A DNA stretch of 12,674 nucleotides from Bacteroidota bacterium (GCA_003242315.1 QGUY01000104.1:1-12674), one strand, 5' to 3'; positions 1 to 6,431 are shown, counted from the first letter of the stretch. The notes: generated by a model from the letters alone, not told the origin. Translations and numbers: made by a program.

Positions 1-170
1 ATCCATACATAGCCCTCTCCATCCTTCGCAATGCTCTTGATAAGTTCGCGGGAGAGTACGTTTTCAATGCTGTGGAATTGATTATAGCGGAGTTGCGCAA
101 AGCTCACGATCGTGAAAAGCAGCATCGCGACCACGGCCGGTACGGAGCGTATGAGCACACCCGGGTTCAT
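1..170 (-). CDS. Partial gene: N-terminus of an exported propeller-type sensor-like protein, cut by the window edge
   Basis: Reading leftwards from the ATG at 170-168 gives 56 open codons with no stop before the edge. Residues 1-25 look like a signal peptide: an Arg near residue 8, then a hydrophobic run (PAVVAMLLFTIVSFA), with cleavage plausible after SFA. The mature start contains FHSIENVLSRELIKSI followed by KDGEGYVW. This resembles the opening blade of two-component-regulator-propeller proteins, which typically read as a phrase about the 'GL' segment, then sI.qD..GfiWiGT. In Bacteroidota such proteins are usually periplasmic sensor halves of hybrid histidine kinases or of DNA-binding regulators, but the output domain lies outside the window. 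A good promoter match sits just upstream. The coding reading is likely; the family assignment rests on about 30 residues. Confidence 0.6.
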   Translation of the reverse strand, partial: MNPGVLIRSVPAVVAMLLFTIVSFAQLRYNQFHSIENVLSRELIKSIAKDGEGYVW

Positions 171-210
171 TGAGGATTAAGAAAGAATTTCACAAAGGCC
201 CGTTTCTATC

Positions 211-241
211 CAAATATAGCCCACACGCCCCGATCGCCAAA
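211..241 (-). promoter_or_regulatory. Bacteroidota-type promoter for the left-edge minus-strand gene
   Basis: On the minus strand TTTG (241-238) is followed after 19 bases by TATATTTG (218-211), an exact match to the -33 TTTG / -7 TAnnTTTG consensus used by the primary sigma factor in this phylum. Transcription would start near 205, leaving a leader of about 35 bases before the ATG at 170. Confidence 0.6.
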
Positions 242-344
242 CACGGTATCTGAACACGTTCTTCTGGCTTTTGCCGACAAGTCCTTGGAATGAGTGGGCG
301 GAAAGCGGTACCTTCACGCGGCATAGTGTTATGTTTTAACAAAA

Positions 345-893
345 TTGCGACGTCCCTTGTTTGAGTTCTCCCCTACATCAATAGACGGCTGTTTCGAGAT
401 ACGGCCGCGCGTCCTGACGGACCACCGTGGCACTTTCAGCAAACTCTTTCATTCAGAAGCCTTTATCGATAAGGGGCTGGTACACAAGTTTTCAGATGTA
501 GACTATATCGCCTCTCCGCGGAATACCCTCAGGGGACTACATTTTCATCCTTATCACGAGGAGTACGCATTGCTTGTCTCGTGCGCCAGCGGAAGTGTTC
601 TCCATGTCGTTGTCGACCTGCGCAGGGACAGCAAAACGCGCGGAAAGGTTTACTCGGTCACACTGGAATCATCTAAGGGCAATACACTGTACATTCCCGC
701 AGGCGTCGCCCACGGATTTCTGTCACAAGCGGACGACACCACATTGCTTACCCTTTCAAGTCATCGACCAGGCGCGCGAAACGGAATACACTGGCAGTCG
801 ATCAATTTCGACTGGCCCGTCGAGAATCCCGTCGTGTCGGAAGACGATCAAAGCCTCATGACTTTGGCCGAATTTGAAAGCCGATTCCGTTGA
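345..893 (+). CDS. RmlC-family (dTDP-4-keto-sugar 3,5-epimerase-like) cupin, divergent paralogue with altered active site
   Basis: This 182-residue protein has the length and order of the RmlC family: a D-H-R-G segment (26-29), LRGLHF (62-67), VVVDLR (88-93), IPAGVAHGF (117-125) and a C-terminal IHW...DWP...VSEDD. Family members are soluble cupins that epimerise C3/C5 of 4-keto-6-deoxy nucleotide sugars. The catalytic-base His aligns with H66, the conserved Arg with R63 and the second His with H123. Counting from H66, the usual catalytic Tyr (70 residues on) is T136 and the usual Lys (10 on) is L76. A normal 3,5-epimerase is therefore doubtful; a 3-epimerase, isomerase or non-catalytic role is possible. 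There is no in-frame ATG before the core: the only usable start is TTG at 345, with an in-frame TAG at 324. It lies just upstream of a second RmlC-like gene. Confidence 0.8.
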   Translation: MRRPLFEFSPTSIDGCFEIRPRVLTDHRGTFSKLFHSEAFIDKGLVHKFSDVDYIASPRNTLRGLHFHPYHEEYALLVSCASGSVLHVVVDLRRDSKTRGKVYSVTLESSKGNTLYIPAGVAHGFLSQADDTTLLTLSSHRPGARNGIHWQSINFDWPVENPVVSEDDQSLMTLAEFESRFR

Positions 894-931
894 CCATGCA
901 GTACTCCCCTTTCTTCGTCGGCAATCCTCAC

Positions 932-1468
932 ATGAGCATTCGCGAAACCAGCATTGCCGGATGCTATTTGGTTGAGCGAACTGCGCTTCGCGATGGTCCG
1001 CGAACCATACATGACTTGTACGACAACGCGGCATTGCGCCAGGTAGGCATTGATTTTGAAATTCACGAAGTGCTCCTCTCTTCCTCAGCGAAAAAAGTAT
1101 TGCGTGGCCTGCATTTTCAGGCGCCTCCCCACGGTACGGCAAAGCTGGTAGCGTGTCTTTCTGGAGAAGTGTTTGATGCCGTCGTTGATCTGCGACCGAA
1201 ATCACCAACGTATTTAAAAATATTCACGACACGTCTGTCGGGAAACGGAAATACAATGATCTATATTCCCGAAGGGTTAGCGCATGGATTTTACGCGTAT
1301 GAAGATAACTCGACGATACTGTACATGACCTCCGGCGTATTCTCCCCGAAGCATGATTCAGGCATACACTGGAATTCTGCAGGCATCGCATGGCCGGATA
1401 CCGATCCGATCATATCGGAAAGGGACCAGAATTTGGTGAGGCTCGAAGAATTTGAAAATCCGTTCTGA
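932..1468 (+). CDS. RmlC-family dTDP-4-dehydrorhamnose 3,5-epimerase-like protein
   Basis: A second RmlC-type cupin, 179 residues from the ATG at 932. It contains LRGLHFQ, AKLVACLSG, VVDLRPKSPTY, IPEGLAHGF, IHWN, AWP and a final ISERDQ. The catalytic set appears intact: His in LRGLH (H61), Lys 10 further (K71), second His 57 further (H118) and Tyr 70 further (Y131). These numbers match the well-studied enterobacterial enzyme with an offset of two residues, which is why 932 is preferred. An ATG at 896, three bases after the upstream stop, and a TTG at 890 are alternatives that add 12-14 residues not seen in the family. The N-terminal D-x-R-G segment typical of the family is altered (RDGPRT). 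The substrate cannot be read from sequence; with rfbF nearby it could be a CDP- rather than a dTDP-sugar. Confidence 0.85.
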   Translation: MSIRETSIAGCYLVERTALRDGPRTIHDLYDNAALRQVGIDFEIHEVLLSSSAKKVLRGLHFQAPPHGTAKLVACLSGEVFDAVVDLRPKSPTYLKIFTTRLSGNGNTMIYIPEGLAHGFYAYEDNSTILYMTSGVFSPKHDSGIHWNSAGIAWPDTDPIISERDQNLVRLEEFENPF

Positions 1469-1509
1469 TCCTGGTTTTGAACCACAGATATTACTAATAC
1501 ACGCAATTC

Positions 1510-1538
1510 AAAAAAAGAGACGCACAGGCGTGCGTCTC
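1510..1538 (-). terminator. Intrinsic terminator of the DUF4910-rfbF-SDR operon
   Basis: A perfect 9-bp stem (GAGACGCAC at 1517-1525 with GTGCGTCTC at 1530-1538) closes a 4-base loop. Read on the minus strand it is followed directly by seven T (1516-1510). It lies about 50 bases past the SDR stop. On the plus strand the stem is followed by AATATGATAT, so it is not a good intrinsic terminator for the convergent RmlC genes. Confidence 0.88.
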
Positions 1539-1587
1539 AATATGATATCGAGCACCGATTACCGGTCAGTGATTACCGGGTGCGCCG

Positions 1588-2631
1588 TCAGATCCAACTT
1601 AAATTAAGATCCATGTGCTTCGCATCCTGGAGCGAAGTGAGCACCTTCAGGCGCATAAGCTTGGAGGAGCGGAAGTCGGCATCCTTGAAGTTCATAGCGA
1701 TGAGGCCTTGCTTGAGTTCTTCGATGGTCGACGTCAGGTCGTAGCGAGGCTGATGATTCGGTGCAAGTTTTTCGTAGAGGCTGAAGTCCACACGGTAGGA
1801 ACGCTTGTCAGGGGGCGCATCCTTATTTACACTAACTGTGACGCCGGGGACGGCACGTGCTACGGCTTCGGCCAGGTCCTTCACCTGGTAGTTCCACTTC
1901 GTGCTGCCTGTATTTACAGCGAGGAATGTACCGCCATTGGATGCCGGTCTGCTCACTGCCCAGTCGATAGCCAGGGCCATGTCGCGTACATTGATGAGCG
2001 GCCTCCATGGCGTACCATCGCTCAATATCGAGATGTTGCCTGAAGTAAGAGCGCACGCGACGAAGTCGTTAAGCACGAGGTCGAGGCGTAGCCTGGGGCT
2101 CATTCCACACGCAGTCGCGAACCGCAGGCACGTGACAACGAAGTTTTCATTCGCGAGCGGTTCAAGATCGCGCTCGGTAAACACCTTGGAGCGCGCATAG
2201 GCCGTGAGTGGGTTCAGCGTCGAGTCCTCTTTTTTCGGAGCATCGCTGGCGGCGCCGTACATGCTGCAGCTTGAAGCAAAGATGAAACTTCGCACGCCTA
2301 ATTCGCGGGCTCGTTTTGCGAGCTTTATGCCGGACTTGTGATTGATGTCGAGCGTTACTTCCTCGAACTTATTTCCCATTGGGTCGTTGGAGATAGCCGC
2401 GAGGTTAATCACGACATCGGCACCCTGAAGGACTTCGTCCGGCACATTGCGGATGTCTCCAAAGTATTGCTGATTCAGTTTGCGTTCAGGCAGGTAATCA
2501 GTATTTGTGAGACAGCTCGCAAAATACCCTGTATCAAAGCCCACCAGCGTAGCATCAGGATAGGACGCCCTTAATTGCTCCACGACGCATGGGCCCACAT
2601 AGCCCATATTGCCAAAGACAACTATTTTCAT
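1588..2631 (-). CDS. NAD-dependent nucleotide-sugar epimerase/dehydratase (extended SDR family)
   Basis: A 347-residue extended short-chain dehydrogenase. The N-terminal nucleotide motif is GNMGYVG (7-13), and an acidic residue (D33 in GFDTGYF) ends the second strand, favouring NAD over NADP. The catalytic triad is S121 in FASSCSMYG, Y145 and K149 in YARSK. W209-R210 and R216 lie in the region that usually contacts the nucleotide-sugar (PWRPLINVRDMA). These enzymes oxidise C4 of a nucleotide-sugar and then epimerise, dehydrate or reduce it in the cytoplasm. It starts 45 bases after rfbF, so a CDP-sugar substrate is likely. It lacks the opening and overall pattern I associate with CDP-glucose 4,6-dehydratase (rfbG) and looks more like the generic epimerase/reductase proteins of CDP-sugar clusters. 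The exact reaction is unknown. It is the last gene before the terminator. Confidence 0.85.
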   Translation of the reverse strand: MKIVVFGNMGYVGPCVVEQLRASYPDATLVGFDTGYFASCLTNTDYLPERKLNQQYFGDIRNVPDEVLQGADVVINLAAISNDPMGNKFEEVTLDINHKSGIKLAKRARELGVRSFIFASSCSMYGAASDAPKKEDSTLNPLTAYARSKVFTERDLEPLANENFVVTCLRFATACGMSPRLRLDLVLNDFVACALTSGNISILSDGTPWRPLINVRDMALAIDWAVSRPASNGGTFLAVNTGSTKWNYQVKDLAEAVARAVPGVTVSVNKDAPPDKRSYRVDFSLYEKLAPNHQPRYDLTSTIEELKQGLIAMNFKDADFRSSKLMRLKVLTSLQDAKHMDLNLSWI

Positions 2632-2676
2632 GTAGTGCAGATATTTATTGTAAGGTTTGAAGTTTCATCCAAAATG

Positions 2677-3453
2677 CTATTCCCACACCTTCCATGGTGC
2701 CCCGGTGCGCCACAGCTCTTCCAGCACCATCTTGTCGCGTAGCGTATCCATGGGTTGCCAGAAGCCATGATGTCTGTATGCACAAAGTTCACCAGCGGCA
2801 GCAAGCTTTGAAAGGGGTCCATGCTCCCACACCGTGGAGTCGCCTTCGATATAGTCCATCACACTAGGTTCAAGTACGAAGAATCCCCCGTTAATCCACG
2901 GGGAGTCATTGTTGAGAGGTTTCTCTTCAAAGTGTCTGATCTTAGGGTCATCACCTTTCAGGGTAAATGCGCCGAACCTTCCCGGCGTATGCACACCCGT
3001 CAGCGTAGCTTTAACGCCATTGGCTTTGTGAAACTCTATAAGTTCTTTAACATTCACGTCGCCCACACCGTCGCCGTATGTGAGACAGAATGTTTGATCA
3101 GCGACATACTGACGAACCCTTTTGATCCGGCCGCCGGTCATGGTTGTTTCGCCGGTATCTATGAGCGTAATGCGCCATGGCTCGGCGAATGCGTTATGGA
3201 CTTCCATTTGGTTCGTTCTCATGTCCAGCGTCACATCGGCCGTATGCAGAAAGTAGTTGGAAAAGTATTCCTTGATCATGTATCCCTTGTAGCCGCAGCA
3301 TATTATGAAATCATTCAATCCGTAATGGGAATAGATTTTCATAACATGCCACAGAATAGGCTTCCCACCAATTTCCACCATCGGCTTGGGTCGAATACCG
3401 CTTTCTTCACTAATGCGGGTACCATACCCTCCGGCAAGAATAACAACCTTCAT
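2677..3453 (-). CDS. rfbF: Glucose-1-phosphate cytidylyltransferase
   Basis: A full-length 258-residue nucleotidyltransferase. It makes CDP-glucose and pyrophosphate from CTP and glucose 1-phosphate, the entry step to CDP-linked deoxy and branched sugars. Diagnostic features are the N-terminal loop AGGYGTRISEE (7-17), RPKPMVEIGGKPILWH (21-36), the metal-binding TYGDGVGD (125-132, D128), GRFGAF (158-163), HFEEKP (174-179), WINGGFFV (186-193) and the late QPMDTLRD (233-240, D236). Length and motifs agree with Salmonella and Yersinia RfbF. The start at 3453 gives the canonical MKVVILAGG. It lies between the DUF4910 gene (137-base gap upstream) and the SDR (45-base gap downstream), all minus. No CDP-glucose 4,6-dehydratase, its usual partner, is present in the window. 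Confidence 0.95.
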   Translation of the reverse strand: MKVVILAGGYGTRISEESGIRPKPMVEIGGKPILWHVMKIYSHYGLNDFIICCGYKGYMIKEYFSNYFLHTADVTLDMRTNQMEVHNAFAEPWRITLIDTGETTMTGGRIKRVRQYVADQTFCLTYGDGVGDVNVKELIEFHKANGVKATLTGVHTPGRFGAFTLKGDDPKIRHFEEKPLNNDSPWINGGFFVLEPSVMDYIEGDSTVWEHGPLSKLAAAGELCAYRHHGFWQPMDTLRDKMVLEELWRTGAPWKVWE

Positions 3454-3527
3454 TGGGTCAACAATTTTAGAGTTGGTTTATAAAATCGTCCGGGATCCGC
3501 GATCGCGTCCCTCTCCTACTGACGAAG

Positions 3528-3557
3528 CAAAGATGAAAGAAAAGCGAAAGGATACAA
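3528..3557 (-). promoter_or_regulatory. Possible internal promoter ahead of rfbF
   Basis: On the minus strand TTG (3557-3555) precedes CATCTTTG (3535-3528) by 19 bases. The -7 element matches TAnnTTTG at all fixed positions except the first. It would start a transcript near 3521, about 68 bases before the rfbF ATG, in the 137-base gap after the DUF4910 gene. One mismatch and the commonness of such matches keep this tentative. Confidence 0.28.
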
Positions 3558-3590
3558 GAACCTTAAAGGATCCTAAGGACCAAAATACGC

Positions 3591-4910
3591 TCATCGATCA
3601 TCTTTTTCGACCAGTAACTCAGCTTCTACAAGCTTTTCAGCTGCAAGCCGGACAGTAGTGAAGTCTAGGTTTGATTTCTTCGCAATATCTAATACGGTGT
3701 TTGAACCGTCAGCCTGCGACAAGACCCACAACAGCGCGAGTTGGAAGTCTTTGCCGTGTACGTTACCACCCGTAAGGCTGTACAAGCCTCGTCTGCCCAA
3801 CTGCGGTTCGCAAAACGGGTTGAGGTTTACGTACGTCTTGTTGGCCTCCAACGTCTCAAACACTCGAAGATATATTCGCAGCGACTCGTTGAGAGCCGCA
3901 GGTTTCACAAAATCCAAATTATCGCCCGAAGTGTGGTATTCGGGGAATTCTGCATACAACGCGCGCGTCAGACGTCCAACAGGAAGATTAAAGCCCGGTG
4001 AACAGTATTGACGTTCGTCATATCCATAGGGAAAGAACTCGAGTATTTCATTCTGCGGATCGTGCTGCTTCAGCACATATTCAACGACAGCATCGATCTC
4101 AGCGTCTCCGCGTCGTGATTTTTTGTAATGAAACGGTCCTGTGTCACCCAGCAACGTAGCTACAAGTCCATGCTTTATCTTATGCGTGCGGTCCTTGTTC
4201 AACGCAAGCCAGGTAATTGAACCAATGGTTGCAGGTACGAACACAAAACGATAGGAGTACCGTAGCTTACGCGTCATCAGCTCCTTGATGAGGAAGGTAC
4301 AGACCGCGATGCCCGAAAGATTGTCGTTACACAGTGATGGATGACAAACGTGTGTGGAAACGAGCACTTCATCATCGGTCTCACCCGGAATAAAGACCTC
4401 TCCGTACGTGAGATGTCCCGGTTCCAAAGTAGAATCAATCACCACCTCATATATTCCATCCTTGAGAGACTTGAACTGATTATACGTAATACAGAAGCCC
4501 CAGTCTTCTTTGAAATACGAGGTTCGATAGGGAATCCAGTCGGGATATTCGGGTAAATAATGTAAATGCGCCTTCAGTTGCTCGAGGTCGATCTTGAGGT
4601 TGACGGGACTGCTGTAGTTCAGGACGTGGAGGTTGGAATCCTTCATGTCCACAATGGTGTTCCCGTCCGGGTCCTTGATATACGCTTTGCGGATATTCCA
4701 CTCCCGTGGCACTTCCCAATCGAAGACCTTGGTGCCCGTAGGCACTTCATGCACTTCGAGGGGCACATGTTTCCGGATCACATTCAGGGTCGCGCGTACG
4801 CCATCACCCGTTATGCTCCGGAAGAACGGGTACAATTCGGCGATGAGCTGATGAATCCTTTGTCCCGTTGTGAGCCCGGCTTCAACGCCGCTGTCTTCTA
4901 CCGAAGTCAT
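3591..4910 (-). CDS. DUF4910-type M28-like metallopeptidase-fold protein with C-terminal winged helix
   Basis: From the ATG at 4910 this is 439 residues, the usual size for this family. It matches what I recall of a three-part architecture: a zinc-aminopeptidase-like (M28-like, DUF4910) domain, an inserted DUF2172 segment (about 40-130, with PTGTKVFDW and the DSNLHVLNYSSPV stretch), and a small C-terminal winged helix (about 380-439). Likely metal ligands are H187 and D196 in STHVCHPSLCNDNLSG, a D/E pair at YGYDERQYC (298-299) and H326 in EYHTSGDNLD. Family members recur in polysaccharide and CDP-sugar clusters, but I know of no established reaction; amide hydrolysis or acyl/aminoacyl handling on a sugar is only a guess. 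An ATG at 4958 would add 16 residues without family support. It is first in an operon with rfbF and the SDR. Confidence 0.85.
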   Translation of the reverse strand: MTSVEDSGVEAGLTTGQRIHQLIAELYPFFRSITGDGVRATLNVIRKHVPLEVHEVPTGTKVFDWEVPREWNIRKAYIKDPDGNTIVDMKDSNLHVLNYSSPVNLKIDLEQLKAHLHYLPEYPDWIPYRTSYFKEDWGFCITYNQFKSLKDGIYEVVIDSTLEPGHLTYGEVFIPGETDDEVLVSTHVCHPSLCNDNLSGIAVCTFLIKELMTRKLRYSYRFVFVPATIGSITWLALNKDRTHKIKHGLVATLLGDTGPFHYKKSRRGDAEIDAVVEYVLKQHDPQNEILEFFPYGYDERQYCSPGFNLPVGRLTRALYAEFPEYHTSGDNLDFVKPAALNESLRIYLRVFETLEANKTYVNLNPFCEPQLGRRGLYSLTGGNVHGKDFQLALLWVLSQADGSNTVLDIAKKSNLDFTTVRLAAEKLVEAELLVEKDDR

Positions 4911-4975
4911 ATTTATTGCTACTGATACGTCCGCAAAAAACCCGGGCGCAGACGGCACGGAGTTTCAACAGCGGG

Positions 4976-5006
4976 CAAAGGTATCCCGAACCCGGTACCT
5001 GGCCAA
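4976..5006 (-). promoter_or_regulatory. Promoter of the DUF4910-rfbF-SDR operon
   Basis: On the minus strand TTG (5006-5004) is followed after 20 bases by TACCTTTG (4983-4976), an exact TAnnTTTG match. The start would be near 4969, giving a leader of about 60 bases to the ATG at 4910. It sits in the gap after the YiaK-like gene, suggesting that gene is not the head of this operon. Confidence 0.5.
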
Positions 5007-5045
5007 TGATGGCTGTCATGGCCGCCCGGGACAATCATCACGGCC

Positions 5046-6059
5046 TCACGCAAGCGTGAGGATTTGATTCCACACGGAAGCCATCACTGGGATACCGGTC
5101 TGGTTTTCCTGTCTGACCTTAAGCACCCGCTCCCCGGGATAAAGCACCGGACCCTGGCCGGCATCAGCGGCCGGAGAAGAATAGTCCGTCAGGATTTCCT
5201 GAATGATCTGATCGACGAGCGCACGGTTGCTGTAACGCTCCAGTGACAGGGCCATAAATACTTGCGACAGCCCGCGCTCGGCCCGCTGAGCGGTGATACG
5301 GGCCACGGAAAGACCACCGGACAACACGGTGGCTACGATATCGAGAAGCAGGGAAAGCCCCGCGCCCTTCCAGTATCCGATGGGCAGGACCCGCTGGGAA
5401 TCGAGGATGGCTGACGGATCAACCGACAGATTACCCTGTTGATCATAACCTCCCGGCACCGGCAGCAACTCATCCCTCATCTTCTTTTGCTTTAACGCGC
5501 CGATGGAGTATTGCGACATCGCCATGTCCAGTACTATGGCCTCGTCGCGATAGGGTACGGCGATCACTATGGGGTTGTTACCCAGCCGGGGCTTGGTGGC
5601 ACCCCATGGAGGCATGTTGGCGATGGTATTCGTCCAGCCTATATAAATATATCCCGCCTTTGCCACCCTCCAGCCGTACGTTCCCGCGCGCATCCAATGG
5701 TTCGTATTGGCCAGCGCAACGCAACCAATCCCGCTTTCCCGCGCAAGCTCCATGGCGCGGTCCGCACACCGTAATGCGTTCAGTACGCCGGGTCCCAGGT
5801 TCCCTTCCCATTGTTCCAGGCTGCCGAAGGTGTGCACACACTCCGGCTCGCCGTCGATCCGGATATGGCCCTTTTTTACATAGTCAACAAAGTCCGGGAA
5901 CCGGTTGACCCCGTGTGTGTACACACCATCAAGGCTGTTCTCCATAAAAATCCGCGCCAGCGTATCAGCCTTACCGGGAGGAAAGCCTACGGCCAGGAGG
6001 ATCTTCTCAAATTGATCCTTCATAGCGGCCGGTTGAACTCTTATAGTATTGGTTGCCAT
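5046..6059 (-). CDS. YiaK-like oxidoreductase (malate/L-lactate/2,3-diketo-L-gulonate reductase family)
   Basis: From the ATG at 6059 this is a 337-residue NAD(P)H-dependent oxidoreductase of the Ldh/sulfolactate dehydrogenase superfamily, which reduces 2-keto acids with an unusual non-Rossmann fold. Family marks are DGVYTHGVNRFPDFVDYV (44-61, catalytic H49), NHWMRAGTYGW (120-130), the WTNTIANMPPWGATKPRLG stretch (142-160), NNPIVIAVP (161-169), DMAMSQYSIG (178-187), WKGAGLSLLLD (230-240) and YPGER (307-311). The resemblance to E. coli YiaK (2,3-diketo-L-gulonate reductase) is strong around 120-170. An ATG at 6149 would add 30 residues rich in Cys, Phe and Leu that do not belong to the family, so 6059 is preferred. 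It reads in the same direction as the sugar operon but ends 135 bases before the next start, with a likely promoter between. Its role here is unclear. Confidence 0.88.
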   Translation of the reverse strand: MATNTIRVQPAAMKDQFEKILLAVGFPPGKADTLARIFMENSLDGVYTHGVNRFPDFVDYVKKGHIRIDGEPECVHTFGSLEQWEGNLGPGVLNALRCADRAMELARESGIGCVALANTNHWMRAGTYGWRVAKAGYIYIGWTNTIANMPPWGATKPRLGNNPIVIAVPYRDEAIVLDMAMSQYSIGALKQKKMRDELLPVPGGYDQQGNLSVDPSAILDSQRVLPIGYWKGAGLSLLLDIVATVLSGGLSVARITAQRAERGLSQVFMALSLERYSNRALVDQIIQEILTDYSSPAADAGQGPVLYPGERVLKVRQENQTGIPVMASVWNQILTLA

Positions 6060-6275
6060 AGAGTGACAAAATAAGAGGAAAAAGGTATAGATCGGCCAGA
6101 AGCATACTGGGCTGCCTGAATGGCAGCGGAGAGCTTTAGGAAACGCCATTTCGACTGCAAAAATGCCCGTTTTTGAGCCCTCCGACGAAAATCTGACGGG
6201 TGGATGATGTCCATCATGGAAAGCGCCCGCTCATACATACTACCTTTTCGAAAGCATGATTCATGGTGCATGTCC

Positions 6276-6362
6276 GATTCGGTCAGGATGGGTAGAAATA
6301 AGTACTGTAATAGGTATGAAACTAGTCATCTGCAAGGCGGAACCAAAAACTGTGACCGAATC
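6276..6362 (+). ncRNA. Candidate structured RNA closed by a 10-bp inverted repeat
   Basis: GATTCGGTCA (6276-6285) and TGACCGAATC (6353-6362) are exact reverse complements separated by 67 bases. They lie upstream of a strong plus-strand terminator that has no coding gene before it. This is compatible with a small RNA, or with a leader of the histidine kinase ending at the terminator. I do not recognise any known RNA family, and no promoter was identified. Confidence 0.25.
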
Positions 6363-6431
6363 AAGGAGGTACGGTGGATCGTGTAGACAAATAGAATAAC
6401 TGCTGTAAAAGGCACTAAACTATTTGGTCCG

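Noticed and set aside
756..1208. Antisense ORF of 150 codons across both RmlC genes
   Set aside because: It is a shadow of two well-supported plus-strand genes and has no domain-like features.
4911..4958. Longer start for the DUF4910 protein
   Set aside because: The 16 extra residues have no family match, and the ATG at 4910 gives the usual family length.
4935..5030. Inverted repeat CCCGGGCG / CGCCCGGG followed on the minus strand by six T, resembling a terminator
   Set aside because: The arms are 74 bases apart, and the likely transcription start of the DUF4910 operon falls between them, so they would not be in one RNA from that promoter.
6060..6149. N-terminal 30-residue extension of the YiaK-like protein that could be read as a signal peptide
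   Set aside because: The family is cytoplasmic and begins near the ATG at 6059; the extension has several Cys and no clean cleavage pattern.
6204..6386. 60-codon plus-strand ORF in the non-coding stretch
   Set aside because: Composition (many Ser, Arg, Cys, Met) does not look like a protein, there is no initiation signal, and it overlaps the palindrome and inverted repeat.
6316..6399. 27-codon plus-strand ORF starting MKLVICKAEP, before the orphan terminator
   Set aside because: Too short, no recognisable protein pattern, and it overlaps one arm of the candidate RNA stem; there is no independent support for coding.
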